Assembly (NCBI GenBank): GCA_003388505.1
Contig: QQVO01000077.1
Location: 1 to 64,000 of the forward strand
Reading direction: 5' to 3'
DNA length: 64,000 nt
DNA from: Planctomycetota bacterium
GTDB lineage: Bacteria; Planctomycetota; Planctomycetia; Planctomycetales; Planctomycetaceae
Shown: positions 8,831 through 17,029 of the stretch, piece after piece
Position numbering within the stretch: the first letter of the stretch is position 1
Layout: each line of letters opens with the position of its first letter
Translations under genes and position numbers: made by a program
The notes under the pieces: model-generated
What the model was told of the DNA's origin: nothing
Databases searched by the model: none
Seen by the model: the letters and a program-made list of their open reading frames with translations, nothing else

Positions 8831-9043
8831 CGGGAAAAAACGCGACGCCTTTGCGGCTCTGCGTCACGCGGTGTTGAGCATACTGAGTTTCGCACATCGG
8901 TTGCAGGGTGTGAGCGAGGACATGCAACGGACGCGAGTCAGGTCAGCGTGATGTGCGGGGTTTCACTCATAGTGGTGTGGTCGCTTGAACCACTGCGGCG
9001 TGCAGGTCATCATCAGGTTGGCGGGCGCTGACAACTGGTGGTG

Positions 9044-10900
9044 ATGATGCAAGACCGTTATGACATTCTGATCGTGGGCAGCGGCGTCGCCGGATCGATG
9101 CTGGCGCTGATTCTCGGCCGCATGGGTGTGCGCGTGCTGGTGATCGAGAGGGGGGCGCACCCCCGCTTCGCCATCGGTGAATCGACGCTGCCCACGACAA
9201 CGCTCCTCCTGCGGCGGCTCGCCGAGGAGCACGACGTGCCGGAACTGGCGGAGATTGTGCACTACTTCGGCTTGCGGCGGCTGGGAATCACGTGCTATCC
9301 GAAGCAGCACTTCTGGTTCGGTTATCATCGAGCCGGACAGCCGATGAGCGACGGTGAGGAACTGGTGCTCGACACCGTGCGCCCGCCGATCGGTCCGGAC
9401 GTGCACGTGCTGCGCGAGGAACTCGACGCGTTTCTGGTGTCGCGGTTTTCGAAGTACCAGGTCGATTATTCGGATCGGACGGAACTCAAAGCGTTCGAGT
9501 ACGATGGGAAGGAGGCCGTCGTCCGATTGGCGACCCGCGACGGTGAGCGGGATGTTCGCGCGCAGTTGGTCGTTGATGCATCCGGCCACGCGTCGTGTCT
9601 CGGGGCGCGCTTCGGGCTGCGGGAGAAGCAGACGCGGCTGACGACCCGTTCGCGATCGTTGTTCGGTCATTTTCGCGGCGTCAAGCCGCTGGACGAGGCG
9701 GTCGATCGCCCGTACCGCTTTCGCCGGGAGAGAGACCGAGGAACGGTTCACCATGTGTTCGACGGCGGCTGGTTGTGGGTCATTCCGTTCGACCACGGGA
9801 TTACGAGTGTCGGACTTCAGATCGACCCGAATCGTTTTCCACTGGACCGGGAGGTTGACCCGGAAGTCGAACTGAGAAGCTGGATCGATCGCTTTCCCAC
9901 GATTCGCGCCCACTTGGGCGAGATGCGTCCGATCCGGCCGCTCGTGCGCACCGGGCGCGTGCAATTCTCATCGACCAGGATAGTCGGCGATGGTTTCGTG
10001 CTGACTCCGCACGCGGCCGGGTTCATCGATCCGTTGTACAGCACCGGTTTGTTGATGTCGGCGATGTTCATCACGCGGTTCGCCGCGATTGTGCCCCGAT
10101 GTCTGGCGACCGGTGATTTTTCCGCAGCCCGTTTCCAGCCTGTCGAAGATCATTTCCTCACGGAACTCGAGCACATGGACCGGGTGGTCGGCGGGACGTT
10201 TGCGTCGTTCCGGGACTTTCAGGTCTTCCGCCAGTTCTGGCGGGTGTACACGCATTCAAGCGTGCTGCAGTATTTTGGATCGGCGGCGGTGGGAACCGAG
10301 TTCCTGGCCGACAATCCGATGTTGTACGGCGCCGCATTCCCAGCGTGGCGCGAGTCGACCAGACGGATGCACGCCCTGGTGGAAGACCGAACGCGACCTG
10401 CTGCGGAGATCGCGCGCGAACTCCGCCGGATGATGGATGCCATCCCGCATCCGTTTCGAAACAGCCGCTACGATCCTCCGGCTGGGTCGCCGGTCCACCT
10501 CGATACACGGATTGACCAGCCCTTCGTGATCCGCTACCTGTTGTCGTTTATCCGGGAACCGGAACTCCGGGATCACGCCCGCGTGCTGCCGCAACTGCCG
10601 ATGCTGATGGATGTGCTGGGATTCGGCCCGGGGCGTCCCCGGTTGGCCGCGCGGTATCTGTTGTCGCGGGCCCGCGGCGGGGGATTCCACCACTGGATGG
10701 ACCGGATTGACGGGGCCGAGGCCGACGTCGAGCCGGCCCGGCCGACGGAATTTGAGAGACAACGGCCGGTGGCGACGCTGGCCGGCGACGTGCGTCGCGT
10801 TGAAGCGGCTCATCAGGCCAACGAACCGCACGGCATCAACGCACCGGCCGGTTCCGCGGCGTCAGCCGTGGAGCGAGAAAACGCCGTGCGCCAGGGATGA
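9044..10900 (+). CDS. FAD-dependent oxidoreductase of the flavin-dependent halogenase-like family
   Basis: The protein has about 618 residues. It opens with a Rossmann FAD-binding segment (DILIVGSGVAGSMLALILGR), followed by the IGESTLP motif and the GGWLWVIP motif, which matches the WxWxIP signature of flavin-dependent halogenases. A possible active-site lysine lies in CYPKQHFWFGY, but I cannot align it with certainty. Halogenases use reduced FAD to make HOCl at that lysine; related enzymes are plain monooxygenases or reductases. The start is one of GTG 9038, GTG 9041, ATG 9044 or ATG 9047. A desaturase gene follows after 46 bases, which suggests joint modification of a lipid-like or polyene substrate. 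The C-terminal 70 residues look disordered. Confidence 0.75.
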   Translation: MMQDRYDILIVGSGVAGSMLALILGRMGVRVLVIERGAHPRFAIGESTLPTTTLLLRRLAEEHDVPELAEIVHYFGLRRLGITCYPKQHFWFGYHRAGQPMSDGEELVLDTVRPPIGPDVHVLREELDAFLVSRFSKYQVDYSDRTELKAFEYDGKEAVVRLATRDGERDVRAQLVVDASGHASCLGARFGLREKQTRLTTRSRSLFGHFRGVKPLDEAVDRPYRFRRERDRGTVHHVFDGGWLWVIPFDHGITSVGLQIDPNRFPLDREVDPEVELRSWIDRFPTIRAHLGEMRPIRPLVRTGRVQFSSTRIVGDGFVLTPHAAGFIDPLYSTGLLMSAMFITRFAAIVPRCLATGDFSAARFQPVEDHFLTELEHMDRVVGGTFASFRDFQVFRQFWRVYTHSSVLQYFGSAAVGTEFLADNPMLYGAAFPAWRESTRRMHALVEDRTRPAAEIARELRRMMDAIPHPFRNSRYDPPAGSPVHLDTRIDQPFVIRYLLSFIREPELRDHARVLPQLPMLMDVLGFGPGRPRLAARYLLSRARGGGFHHWMDRIDGAEADVEPARPTEFERQRPVATLAGDVRRVEAAHQANEPHGINAPAGSAASAVERENAVRQG

Positions 10901-10946
10901 GCGGCCCCACGTCGAATTCGAGACTGCGGTTTGAGGTGCAGGGACA

Positions 10947-11777
10947 ATGACGGAATCGGTCACAGACGCGGCAACCGCACAGATTCCCAGCAGCACATGG
11001 ACGACCCCGGCCGAATTGAGGCGGCTCGAAATCTCCGCGACGTTGTGTCTGGTTCTGATCTGGGTACTGATAATCTGCGCGTTTCAGGGTTGGCTGCACC
11101 CAGCCGTGCTCCTGATCGCGCCGCTGCTTTACATCCGGTTTGAACTGAACGCCCATGAGCTGATTCACGCCTGCCGGGCCACCGATCTGAACCCGATCGT
11201 GCGGTACATGCCGGCCGGACAATCGATCTATCACATGGGGTACGAAGGTTATCGCCGCAACCATCTGGACCACCATCGGTTTGTCGGGACGAAGGACGAC
11301 CCGGAGCGATACCTGGTCGACGGCCCTGCCTGGCTGGCGGCGATCAAGTCGGTCGGATGCATCGACGTCGCCGCCGTTCGGTACGTGCGGCTGTACCACA
11401 AATCGTTTACCTGGCGGGACTATCTGGAGGCGTTGTTTCACGTGGCTGCCTTCGTCGGCCTGCTGCTGTGGAACTGGCGAGTCTTTCTGGTGTACTTCGT
11501 TTCACTGCGCGTGATGGTGGGGCTGGCCGACTTCTTCTTCCACCGCAGCCTGCATGCCGAAGGTGATCCGATCGCAAGGTGGTTTCGCCGGATCGACAAG
11601 GCTTACCCGTGGCTGTTCGGTTGCTGGCTGGGTCGCCACATGACGTCGATCCTGGTCTGGCACGACGCTCACCACGCCTATCCCCGCGTCTCAGCGCGGA
11701 ATCTGCCGGAGGTGGAACAGCTCGCCGGCCAGGCTGAAGGGGCGACTCATACCGAGCCGGCGACGGCGACGGCGTAA
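10947..11777 (+). CDS. membrane fatty-acid desaturase/hydroxylase family protein
   Basis: The 276-residue protein has three His boxes of the membrane di-iron desaturase family: HELIH, NHLDHH and WHDAHH. About four hydrophobic segments are visible (for example near residues 33-65 and 150-175). The family inserts double bonds, hydroxyls or ketone groups into acyl or carotenoid chains at the membrane face. The spacing between boxes 1 and 2 (about 35 residues) fits the FA_desaturase domain. The gene follows the halogenase-like gene by 46 bases and is probably co-transcribed with it. The precise substrate cannot be read. Confidence 0.85.
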   Translation: MTESVTDAATAQIPSSTWTTPAELRRLEISATLCLVLIWVLIICAFQGWLHPAVLLIAPLLYIRFELNAHELIHACRATDLNPIVRYMPAGQSIYHMGYEGYRRNHLDHHRFVGTKDDPERYLVDGPAWLAAIKSVGCIDVAAVRYVRLYHKSFTWRDYLEALFHVAAFVGLLLWNWRVFLVYFVSLRVMVGLADFFFHRSLHAEGDPIARWFRRIDKAYPWLFGCWLGRHMTSILVWHDAHHAYPRVSARNLPEVEQLAGQAEGATHTEPATATA

Positions 11778-11843
11778 GCGGCCCGATACAGTTCTGCTGA
11801 ATCATCTCAAAACCTCCCTGTGCAACTTGAAGGACGGCAACTC

Positions 11844-12875
11844 TTGAAATCTCCGGCGCCTTTCCGATTGAGTGTACGCCGCCTCGTGGCGGCAACGGCC
11901 GCCGCGGTCATCGCGGCTTTGCCAACGCAAGCCGCCGACGATGACAAGTACGCCGGCCTCAGTAGCGGTGACTATCTGGGGCGGGTCGAAGTGCTGGCGA
12001 CGGTCGAAGACGACGAGGTCTTTACCGAAGGACCGGCCGTTGCGCGGGATGGAACGGTCTACTTCACCAACGTTCCTGTCAGCAAGATTCTGCAGTATGA
12101 TCCGGCGAGCGAAGAGCTGTCGGTCTTTCGCGACGCGACGAACGAGACGAACGGCCTCTACTTCGATCCCGACGGCAACCTGCTCTGCTGCGAAGGAGGC
12201 GCCGGTCGCGTGACGCGGCAGGACATGTCGAGCGGCGAGATCGAGGTTCTTGCGGACGAGTACAACGGGTTTCCTTTCGCCGCGCCGAACGACCTGTGCC
12301 TGGACAGTCAGGGGCGCATCTACTTCACATCCCGCCCGGGGGTTGAGGATCCGGAGAAGGGCAACCCGAACGCCGTTTACCGGATCGATCCCGACGGAAA
12401 CGTTGCTCAGTTGCTCAAGTGGCCGCAGGTCCATATGCCGAACGGAATCGTGATTTCCCCCGACGAGAAGACACTCTACCTGATCGAGGCGCATCCCGAC
12501 GCCGATCATCACCGCGACATTCGAGCCTACGACCTGCACGAGGACGGTTCACTGTCAGGGGAGCGGGTGCTGATCGATTTCTATCCCGGTCGCAGCGGGG
12601 ACGGCATGTGCATCGACTCGGAAGGCAACCTGTACGTCGCAGCCGGCCTGCACGAGACGCGCGGGACGAGTGAAACGCTCGACACGCGGCCGGGAGTTCA
12701 CGTCATCTCTCCGGAGGGAGAACTGCTCGCGTTCCGCGCGACGCCGGAGGACACGATCGCGAACTGTACCTTCGGCGGCAAGGATCTGAAGACGCTCTAT
12801 GTCGCCTGCGGAACGAAACTGTTGGCAATCCCGACCGTGATTCCGGGAAAGGCGAGCTATCGTCCGGGGCAGTGA
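11844..12875 (+). CDS. exported SMP-30/gluconolactonase-like beta-propeller protein
   Basis: The mature part has the SMP-30/LRE pattern: FTEGPAVARDGTVYFTNV at the N-terminus, APNDLCLDSQGRIYFTS with the metal-binding Asn-Asp, MPNGIVISPDEKTLYLIE, and GDGMCIDSEGNLYVA near the C-terminus. These supply the Glu, Asn and Asp ligands of the divalent metal in a six-bladed propeller. A TTG start at 11844 has GAAGGA nine bases upstream and gives a clean signal peptide (KSPAPFRLSVRRLVAATAAA). A GTG at 11820 in the same frame is the alternative. The family hydrolyses sugar lactones or organophosphates; the substrate here is unknown. It may be co-transcribed with the desaturase (gap 66 bases). Confidence 0.85.
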   Translation: MKSPAPFRLSVRRLVAATAAAVIAALPTQAADDDKYAGLSSGDYLGRVEVLATVEDDEVFTEGPAVARDGTVYFTNVPVSKILQYDPASEELSVFRDATNETNGLYFDPDGNLLCCEGGAGRVTRQDMSSGEIEVLADEYNGFPFAAPNDLCLDSQGRIYFTSRPGVEDPEKGNPNAVYRIDPDGNVAQLLKWPQVHMPNGIVISPDEKTLYLIEAHPDADHHRDIRAYDLHEDGSLSGERVLIDFYPGRSGDGMCIDSEGNLYVAAGLHETRGTSETLDTRPGVHVISPEGELLAFRATPEDTIANCTFGGKDLKTLYVACGTKLLAIPTVIPGKASYRPGQ

Positions 12876-12911
12876 TGCTTCGTGTGAGTGGGGACAGGTT
12901 GAGATTCTGTC

Positions 12912-14042
12912 CTACTGGTTTGTGCATTGGGACTGCCAGCGGAGCCAGTGGTCGGCGAGGACGATGGCGATCATGGCTTCGGCCATGGGGACGAATCGCG
13001 GCAGCAGGCAGGGGTCGTGACGGCCCTTGGTGCTGATCGACGTTCGCTCGCCGTCTTTGCTGATGGTTTGCTGCTCGATGGGCAGGCTGCTGGTCGGCTT
13101 GACCGCGGCGCGAAGGACGATCGGCATGCCGGTCGAGATGCCGCCAAGCATTCCGCCGTGCCGATTGGTTTCGGTTGAGACCTCGGGCTTTTCGCCGCCG
13201 CCCGGTGCGGGTTCCGCAGTGAAAACGTCGTTGTGCCGGCTGCCGCGCATCGTCACGCAGCCGAAGCCGATGCCGTATTCCACCCCCAGCACCGCCGGAA
13301 GGCTGAAGAGCGCCTTGGCCAGGTCGGCCTTCAGCTTGTCGAAGACCGGTTCTCCCAGACCGGGCGGAACGTTGGTCGCAACAATCTCGGCAGCGCCGCC
13401 GATCGAGTCGCCCGCTTTGCGGCACTCTTCGATGAGGGCGATCATCCGTTCGGCGGCCGCCGCATCAGGACAGCGCACAATGTTCGGTGAGCCGTCGACC
13501 GACCGCTCCACCTGTTCCAGTGTGACCGCCGCCGGATCGGGGACGTCGGCCCGAATGTCGCCGACCTGCACCACGTAGCCGGTCACGCGCCCGCCGAAAG
13601 CTGCTTCAATCAGCTTCTTGGCGACGACGCCCGCTGCCACGCGGACCGTCGTCTCCCTGGCGCTGGAGCGTCCGCCGCCGCGATAGTCCCGGAAGCCGTA
13701 CTTGGCGTCGAACGAATAGTCGGCGTGGCCGGGACGGTAGACGTCCTTGATCGCCGAGTAATCCTTGCTTCGCTGATCGCGGTTGCGAATCAGAATCGCA
13801 AGACTCGTTCCGGTCGTGTGTCCCTCGAAGACCCCCGACAGGATTTCCGGAACGTCCGGTTCGTCCCGCTGGGTGACGATCTTGCTCTGTCCCGGTCTGC
13901 GCCGGTCGAGATCGATCTGGAGATCGTCCACCGAGATCGGAATCCCCGGCGGAACGCCGTCGATGATGACGACGTTCCCCGGGCCGTGGCTTTCGCCGGC
14001 CGTTGTGATCCGAAAGGCCTGTCCGAATGAGTTGCCTGGCAT
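12912..14042 (-). CDS. aroC: chorismate synthase
   Basis: The 376-residue protein from ATG 14042 carries the three chorismate synthase signatures: GESHGPG near the N-terminus, [19 protein letters not shown] in the middle and RHDPCLLPR near the C-terminus. The enzyme converts EPSP to chorismate using reduced FMN, the last common step of the shikimate pathway. The length fits the family (350-390). The frame continues upstream to 14240, but that part reads through a palindromic repeat and is not conserved. No other shikimate gene is adjacent; the dehydroquinate-synthase homologue at 21016 is probably not a partner. Confidence 0.97.
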   Translation of the reverse strand: MPGNSFGQAFRITTAGESHGPGNVVIIDGVPPGIPISVDDLQIDLDRRRPGQSKIVTQRDEPDVPEILSGVFEGHTTGTSLAILIRNRDQRSKDYSAIKDVYRPGHADYSFDAKYGFRDYRGGGRSSARETTVRVAAGVVAKKLIEAAFGGRVTGYVVQVGDIRADVPDPAAVTLEQVERSVDGSPNIVRCPDAAAAERMIALIEECRKAGDSIGGAAEIVATNVPPGLGEPVFDKLKADLAKALFSLPAVLGVEYGIGFGCVTMRGSRHNDVFTAEPAPGGGEKPEVSTETNRHGGMLGGISTGMPIVLRAAVKPTSSLPIEQQTISKDGERTSISTKGRHDPCLLPRFVPMAEAMIAIVLADHWLRWQSQCTNQ

Positions 14043-14098
14043 GGGGCCATTGTAGCAGCGAGGACGCGATGCGCGACGCGTGAAATCGAAACGATCCT

Positions 14099-14168
14099 CG
14101 TTCCCGAACCTCAATCCCGGAACGCCGGTCAACAATGCGGGGTGTGCCCAAACAGAAGTTTGGGCACA
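14099..14168 (-). repeat. composite two-hairpin element family A, copy 1 (inverted)
   Basis: Hairpin 1 has arms TGTGCCCAAAC (14143-14153) and GTTTGGGCACA (14158-14168) with a 4-base loop. Hairpin 2 has CGTTCC/GGAACG ends (14099-14104, 14119-14124). The spacer is 18 bases. The order is reversed relative to the copies at 25701 and 27647. It lies between aroC and glcF. Confidence 0.85.
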
Positions 14169-14240
14169 AGGTGTGAACAATGCGCGGAGTGAAATGACAC
14201 TACCCGAGGTGGAGTCACATGGTGCCCACAAGTCACTCAC

Positions 14241-15587
14241 CTACTCGCCGAGCCCGTACGCGCGGGCCAGCAGTTCTACAGGGTGCACGACCGGAATATC
14301 CGCACCGGCGGCCTTCAGTTGCGCCTGAATCTGCAGTGTGCAACCGGCGTTTCCGCAAACCACGGCGTCCGCCCCGGTGGCGAGGATGTGATTCAGTTTG
14401 CGGGCGCCGAGCCGATCGGCCATTTCGCCTTCCATCAGGTTGTAGCTGCCGGCCGCACCGCAGCAGATGTCGGATTCGACCAGCGGAACGAATTCCAGTT
14501 CGGGGATCATCCCCAGCAGGCTGCGCGGCTGCTCGCGAACCCGCTGGGCGTGTGCGAGATGGCACGCGTCGTGGTAGGTCGCCTTGAGCGGCACCGGATT
14601 CGCCGGTTCGACCGGTCCGAGTTCCGCCAGAAACTCTGCCACGTCTTTGACCTTGTTCGAGAAGCGGCCCAGGCTCGCGGCGAGTGACTCGTCGTCCGGC
14701 CGCAGTTCATGAGCCATGTGGGCGTAATCCTTCAGCATCGACCCGCAGCCGGCGACGTTGACGATCACCGCATCGACGGAATCGACGTCGAAGGCGCCCG
14801 TGTTCGTCTCCGCGAGATCCAGTGCCGTTGTTCCAGCTCCGCTGTGGTAGTGAATCGCCCCGCAGCAGGCCTGTTCGCTCGGGATCACCACTTCACAACC
14901 GTTGGCCTGCAGCACGCTCGCCGTGGCGCGGTTCACATGGTGAAACAGGGCATCGGCGACGCAGCCTGTGAACAGAGCGACCCGCGCGCGACGCGGCCCC
15001 CTGGCCGGCAGCACATCCGGCAGCGGCTGCCCGCGCGGACGCAGGGGCGGAAGCAGCGCTTGCATGCGTCGGAGTTTGTCGGGCAACAGGTGAAAGAGTC
15101 CCATCGCGCGAGCAGCGCGATCGAGTCTCAGCATCTGCATCACTCGCGCCGGGGCGAGCGCCCAGCGGAGTCTCTTCGGATAGGGGAAGAGGCCATACAA
15201 AACGAACCGCTGAAACCACCCGCCGGACTTTTTCTGTCCAGCCGCGGCCGGGTTAGTCTGCATCTCGACGCGAAACGGCTCAATCAGACGGCCGTACTGG
15301 ACGCCCGAGGGACACGCCGTTTCGCAACTGCGGCAGTCGAGACAGAGGTCGAGATGCCGCGAGATCTTCTCAGACAGTTCCACGCGGCCGTCAGTCACGG
15401 CGCGCATCAGATAGATTCTGCCGCGCGGGCTGTCGTTTTCGTTTCCGGTTTCCAGATAGGTCGGGCAGGCGGCCGTACACAGACCGCAATGGACGCAGTC
15501 CAGGAACTTGTCGTAGTCGATCGAGCCGCCGATCCGGGGCGGCTGCGTGATCGGCGAATCGGTGGTGCTCGATGAATCGTGCGGCAT
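14241..15587 (-). CDS. glcF: glycolate oxidase iron-sulfur subunit
   Basis: The 448-residue protein has two [4Fe-4S] ferredoxin motifs near the N-terminus (CVHCGLCTAACP and CLDCRSCETACP) and, in the C-terminal half, two cysteine-rich CCG-type regions (around EQACCGAIHYHSG and ESDICCGAAGSYN). This is the GlcF/heterodisulfide-reductase-like arrangement. With GlcD and GlcE it oxidises glycolate (or lactate) and passes electrons to the quinone pool at the membrane. glcE lies just upstream on the same strand (gap 123 bases). No GlcD-type FAD subunit is in the window, so it must be elsewhere or replaced. Confidence 0.92.
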   Translation of the reverse strand: MPHDSSSTTDSPITQPPRIGGSIDYDKFLDCVHCGLCTAACPTYLETGNENDSPRGRIYLMRAVTDGRVELSEKISRHLDLCLDCRSCETACPSGVQYGRLIEPFRVEMQTNPAAAGQKKSGGWFQRFVLYGLFPYPKRLRWALAPARVMQMLRLDRAARAMGLFHLLPDKLRRMQALLPPLRPRGQPLPDVLPARGPRRARVALFTGCVADALFHHVNRATASVLQANGCEVVIPSEQACCGAIHYHSGAGTTALDLAETNTGAFDVDSVDAVIVNVAGCGSMLKDYAHMAHELRPDDESLAASLGRFSNKVKDVAEFLAELGPVEPANPVPLKATYHDACHLAHAQRVREQPRSLLGMIPELEFVPLVESDICCGAAGSYNLMEGEMADRLGARKLNHILATGADAVVCGNAGCTLQIQAQLKAAGADIPVVHPVELLARAYGLGE

Positions 15588-15710
15588 GCGCGTCTCATTC
15601 TGTGATCGCGCTGCGACGAGAGCGGTTGGTTGCCGCCGCGCGTGTTCTGCTTCGATGTGATTATAGACGGCCGCCTCGCGAAAAGAACCGGGGCCGCGAA
15701 CAGGGAATCT

Positions 15711-16946
15711 TCAGGCGAAACGGCCCGGGTTCAGCAAGCTGTGCGGATCGAACGCCTGCTTCATCCGCTGCATGAGGCCCGCCGGGGCGCTGAGCGTTCC
15801 GAAGACCGGCAATGCCAGCTTCCATTCAGGTTCACAGTTGTGCACAACCAGCGCCCCTCCGGACCTTTCGGCCAGACGTCTCAGCGGCGTGAGGATCGCA
15901 AGCGCCTGTTCGGGCGATGAGCAGTCATCCGCCAGATGGCCGACGATCACGCCGTTGCCGGCGTGCGCCTGGAGCGCGATCCCCGCCTCGGTGGCGGCGG
16001 CGACGAATTCAATCGTCTGCGACGGCGGCAGCGTCGCTTGGAACGTGAGCGGGTCGTCGGAGGCCGCCTGGTACTCAATCAACGCCTTACACAGCTTTTT
16101 TGCTCCATCGCCTGCCAGGCTGGTCGACTCGGCGAGTTCCGAGCGCGCCAATTCGTTTCGCAACGTCTCCGCCTGCCAGTTGACCTCTCGTTCGCTGCCT
16201 TCAAACGCGACGCACAGCACGAACCGGTCGGTCGGCAGATCCTGTTGCGACTCGGAGCGCACCTGCCACGCCGCTTTCGGATTCAGCACTTCGAGAGCAA
16301 CCGGACGGGTCTGTGAAGCGAGCAGTTTCGCCAGTGCGTCGTCGATGCGGTCGAGCGCATCGACGGTGATCCACTCGATCTGCAGCTTCTCCGCCAGCGG
16401 CCGAAGTTTGAGCGTGACCTGCGTGATAATCGCCAGCGTGCCCAGAGAACCGATCAGCAGTTTGCACAGATCGTACCCGGCCACGTTCTTGACGACACGT
16501 CCGCCGGCGGAGAACAGCCGTCCGGTCCCGTCCACGGCCGAGATCCCGATCACGTAATCCCGCAGAGTCCCATGCCCGAAGCGGCCCGGCCCGCTGGTAT
16601 TGGTCGCGATTGCGCCGCCGAGAGTGGCGCGGTGCGCCTGGGCGACGTCGACCGGCAACCGTTGGCCCTCGTTTTTCAGCAGCTTCTGCAGTTCTTCGAC
16701 CCGCAGGCCGGCTTCCACCGTCACGGTCATGTCGCGGGCGGGATAGTCGATCACGCGCGACAGTTCGCTTGTGGCAACGATCGTTACGGGCTCCGTCGCT
16801 GCATAACCGAATTGCAGCGCGGTGCGGCCGCCGACCGGAAGCAGAGGCCGCCGCCGGCCCGCTGCGTTCTCCTCCACCATGCGGGCGAGTTCCGGCGCAC
16901 TTGTCGGCGTCAGTTCATCCGGATTCGTGTTGATTGCCGAGTTCAC
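15711..16946 (-). CDS. glcE: glycolate oxidase FAD-binding subunit
   Basis: The 411-residue protein has the FAD-linked oxidase fold: PVGGRTALQFG near residue 37, SRVIDYPARDMTVTVEAGLR, and GGAIATNTSGPGRFGHGTLR followed by GGRVVKNVAGYDLCKLLIGS. The VKNVAGYDL motif and the short length distinguish GlcE from GlcD (about 480-500 residues). It binds FAD and works with GlcF and GlcD in glycolate oxidation. It is upstream of glcF on the same strand and 83 bases downstream of the ceramidase-like gene. The expected glcD does not precede it. Confidence 0.9.
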   Translation of the reverse strand: MNSAINTNPDELTPTSAPELARMVEENAAGRRRPLLPVGGRTALQFGYAATEPVTIVATSELSRVIDYPARDMTVTVEAGLRVEELQKLLKNEGQRLPVDVAQAHRATLGGAIATNTSGPGRFGHGTLRDYVIGISAVDGTGRLFSAGGRVVKNVAGYDLCKLLIGSLGTLAIITQVTLKLRPLAEKLQIEWITVDALDRIDDALAKLLASQTRPVALEVLNPKAAWQVRSESQQDLPTDRFVLCVAFEGSEREVNWQAETLRNELARSELAESTSLAGDGAKKLCKALIEYQAASDDPLTFQATLPPSQTIEFVAAATEAGIALQAHAGNGVIVGHLADDCSSPEQALAILTPLRRLAERSGGALVVHNCEPEWKLALPVFGTLSAPAGLMQRMKQAFDPHSLLNPGRFA

Positions 16947-17029
16947 CAGGGGCCGCGGATGCGTTTGCGTCGGGGGAGTTTGATTCTGACGAGATCGATC
17001 GCCGAGCGCGGCATGTATGGCTGCGGGAA

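Noticed and set aside
12912-13425. Open frames overlapping aroC on both strands
   Set aside because: They are Arg-rich translations of the other frames of aroC, which has all family motifs.
14043-14240. Longer N-terminus for chorismate synthase
   Set aside because: The added residues read through a family A hairpin and precede the conserved MPGNSFGQ start.
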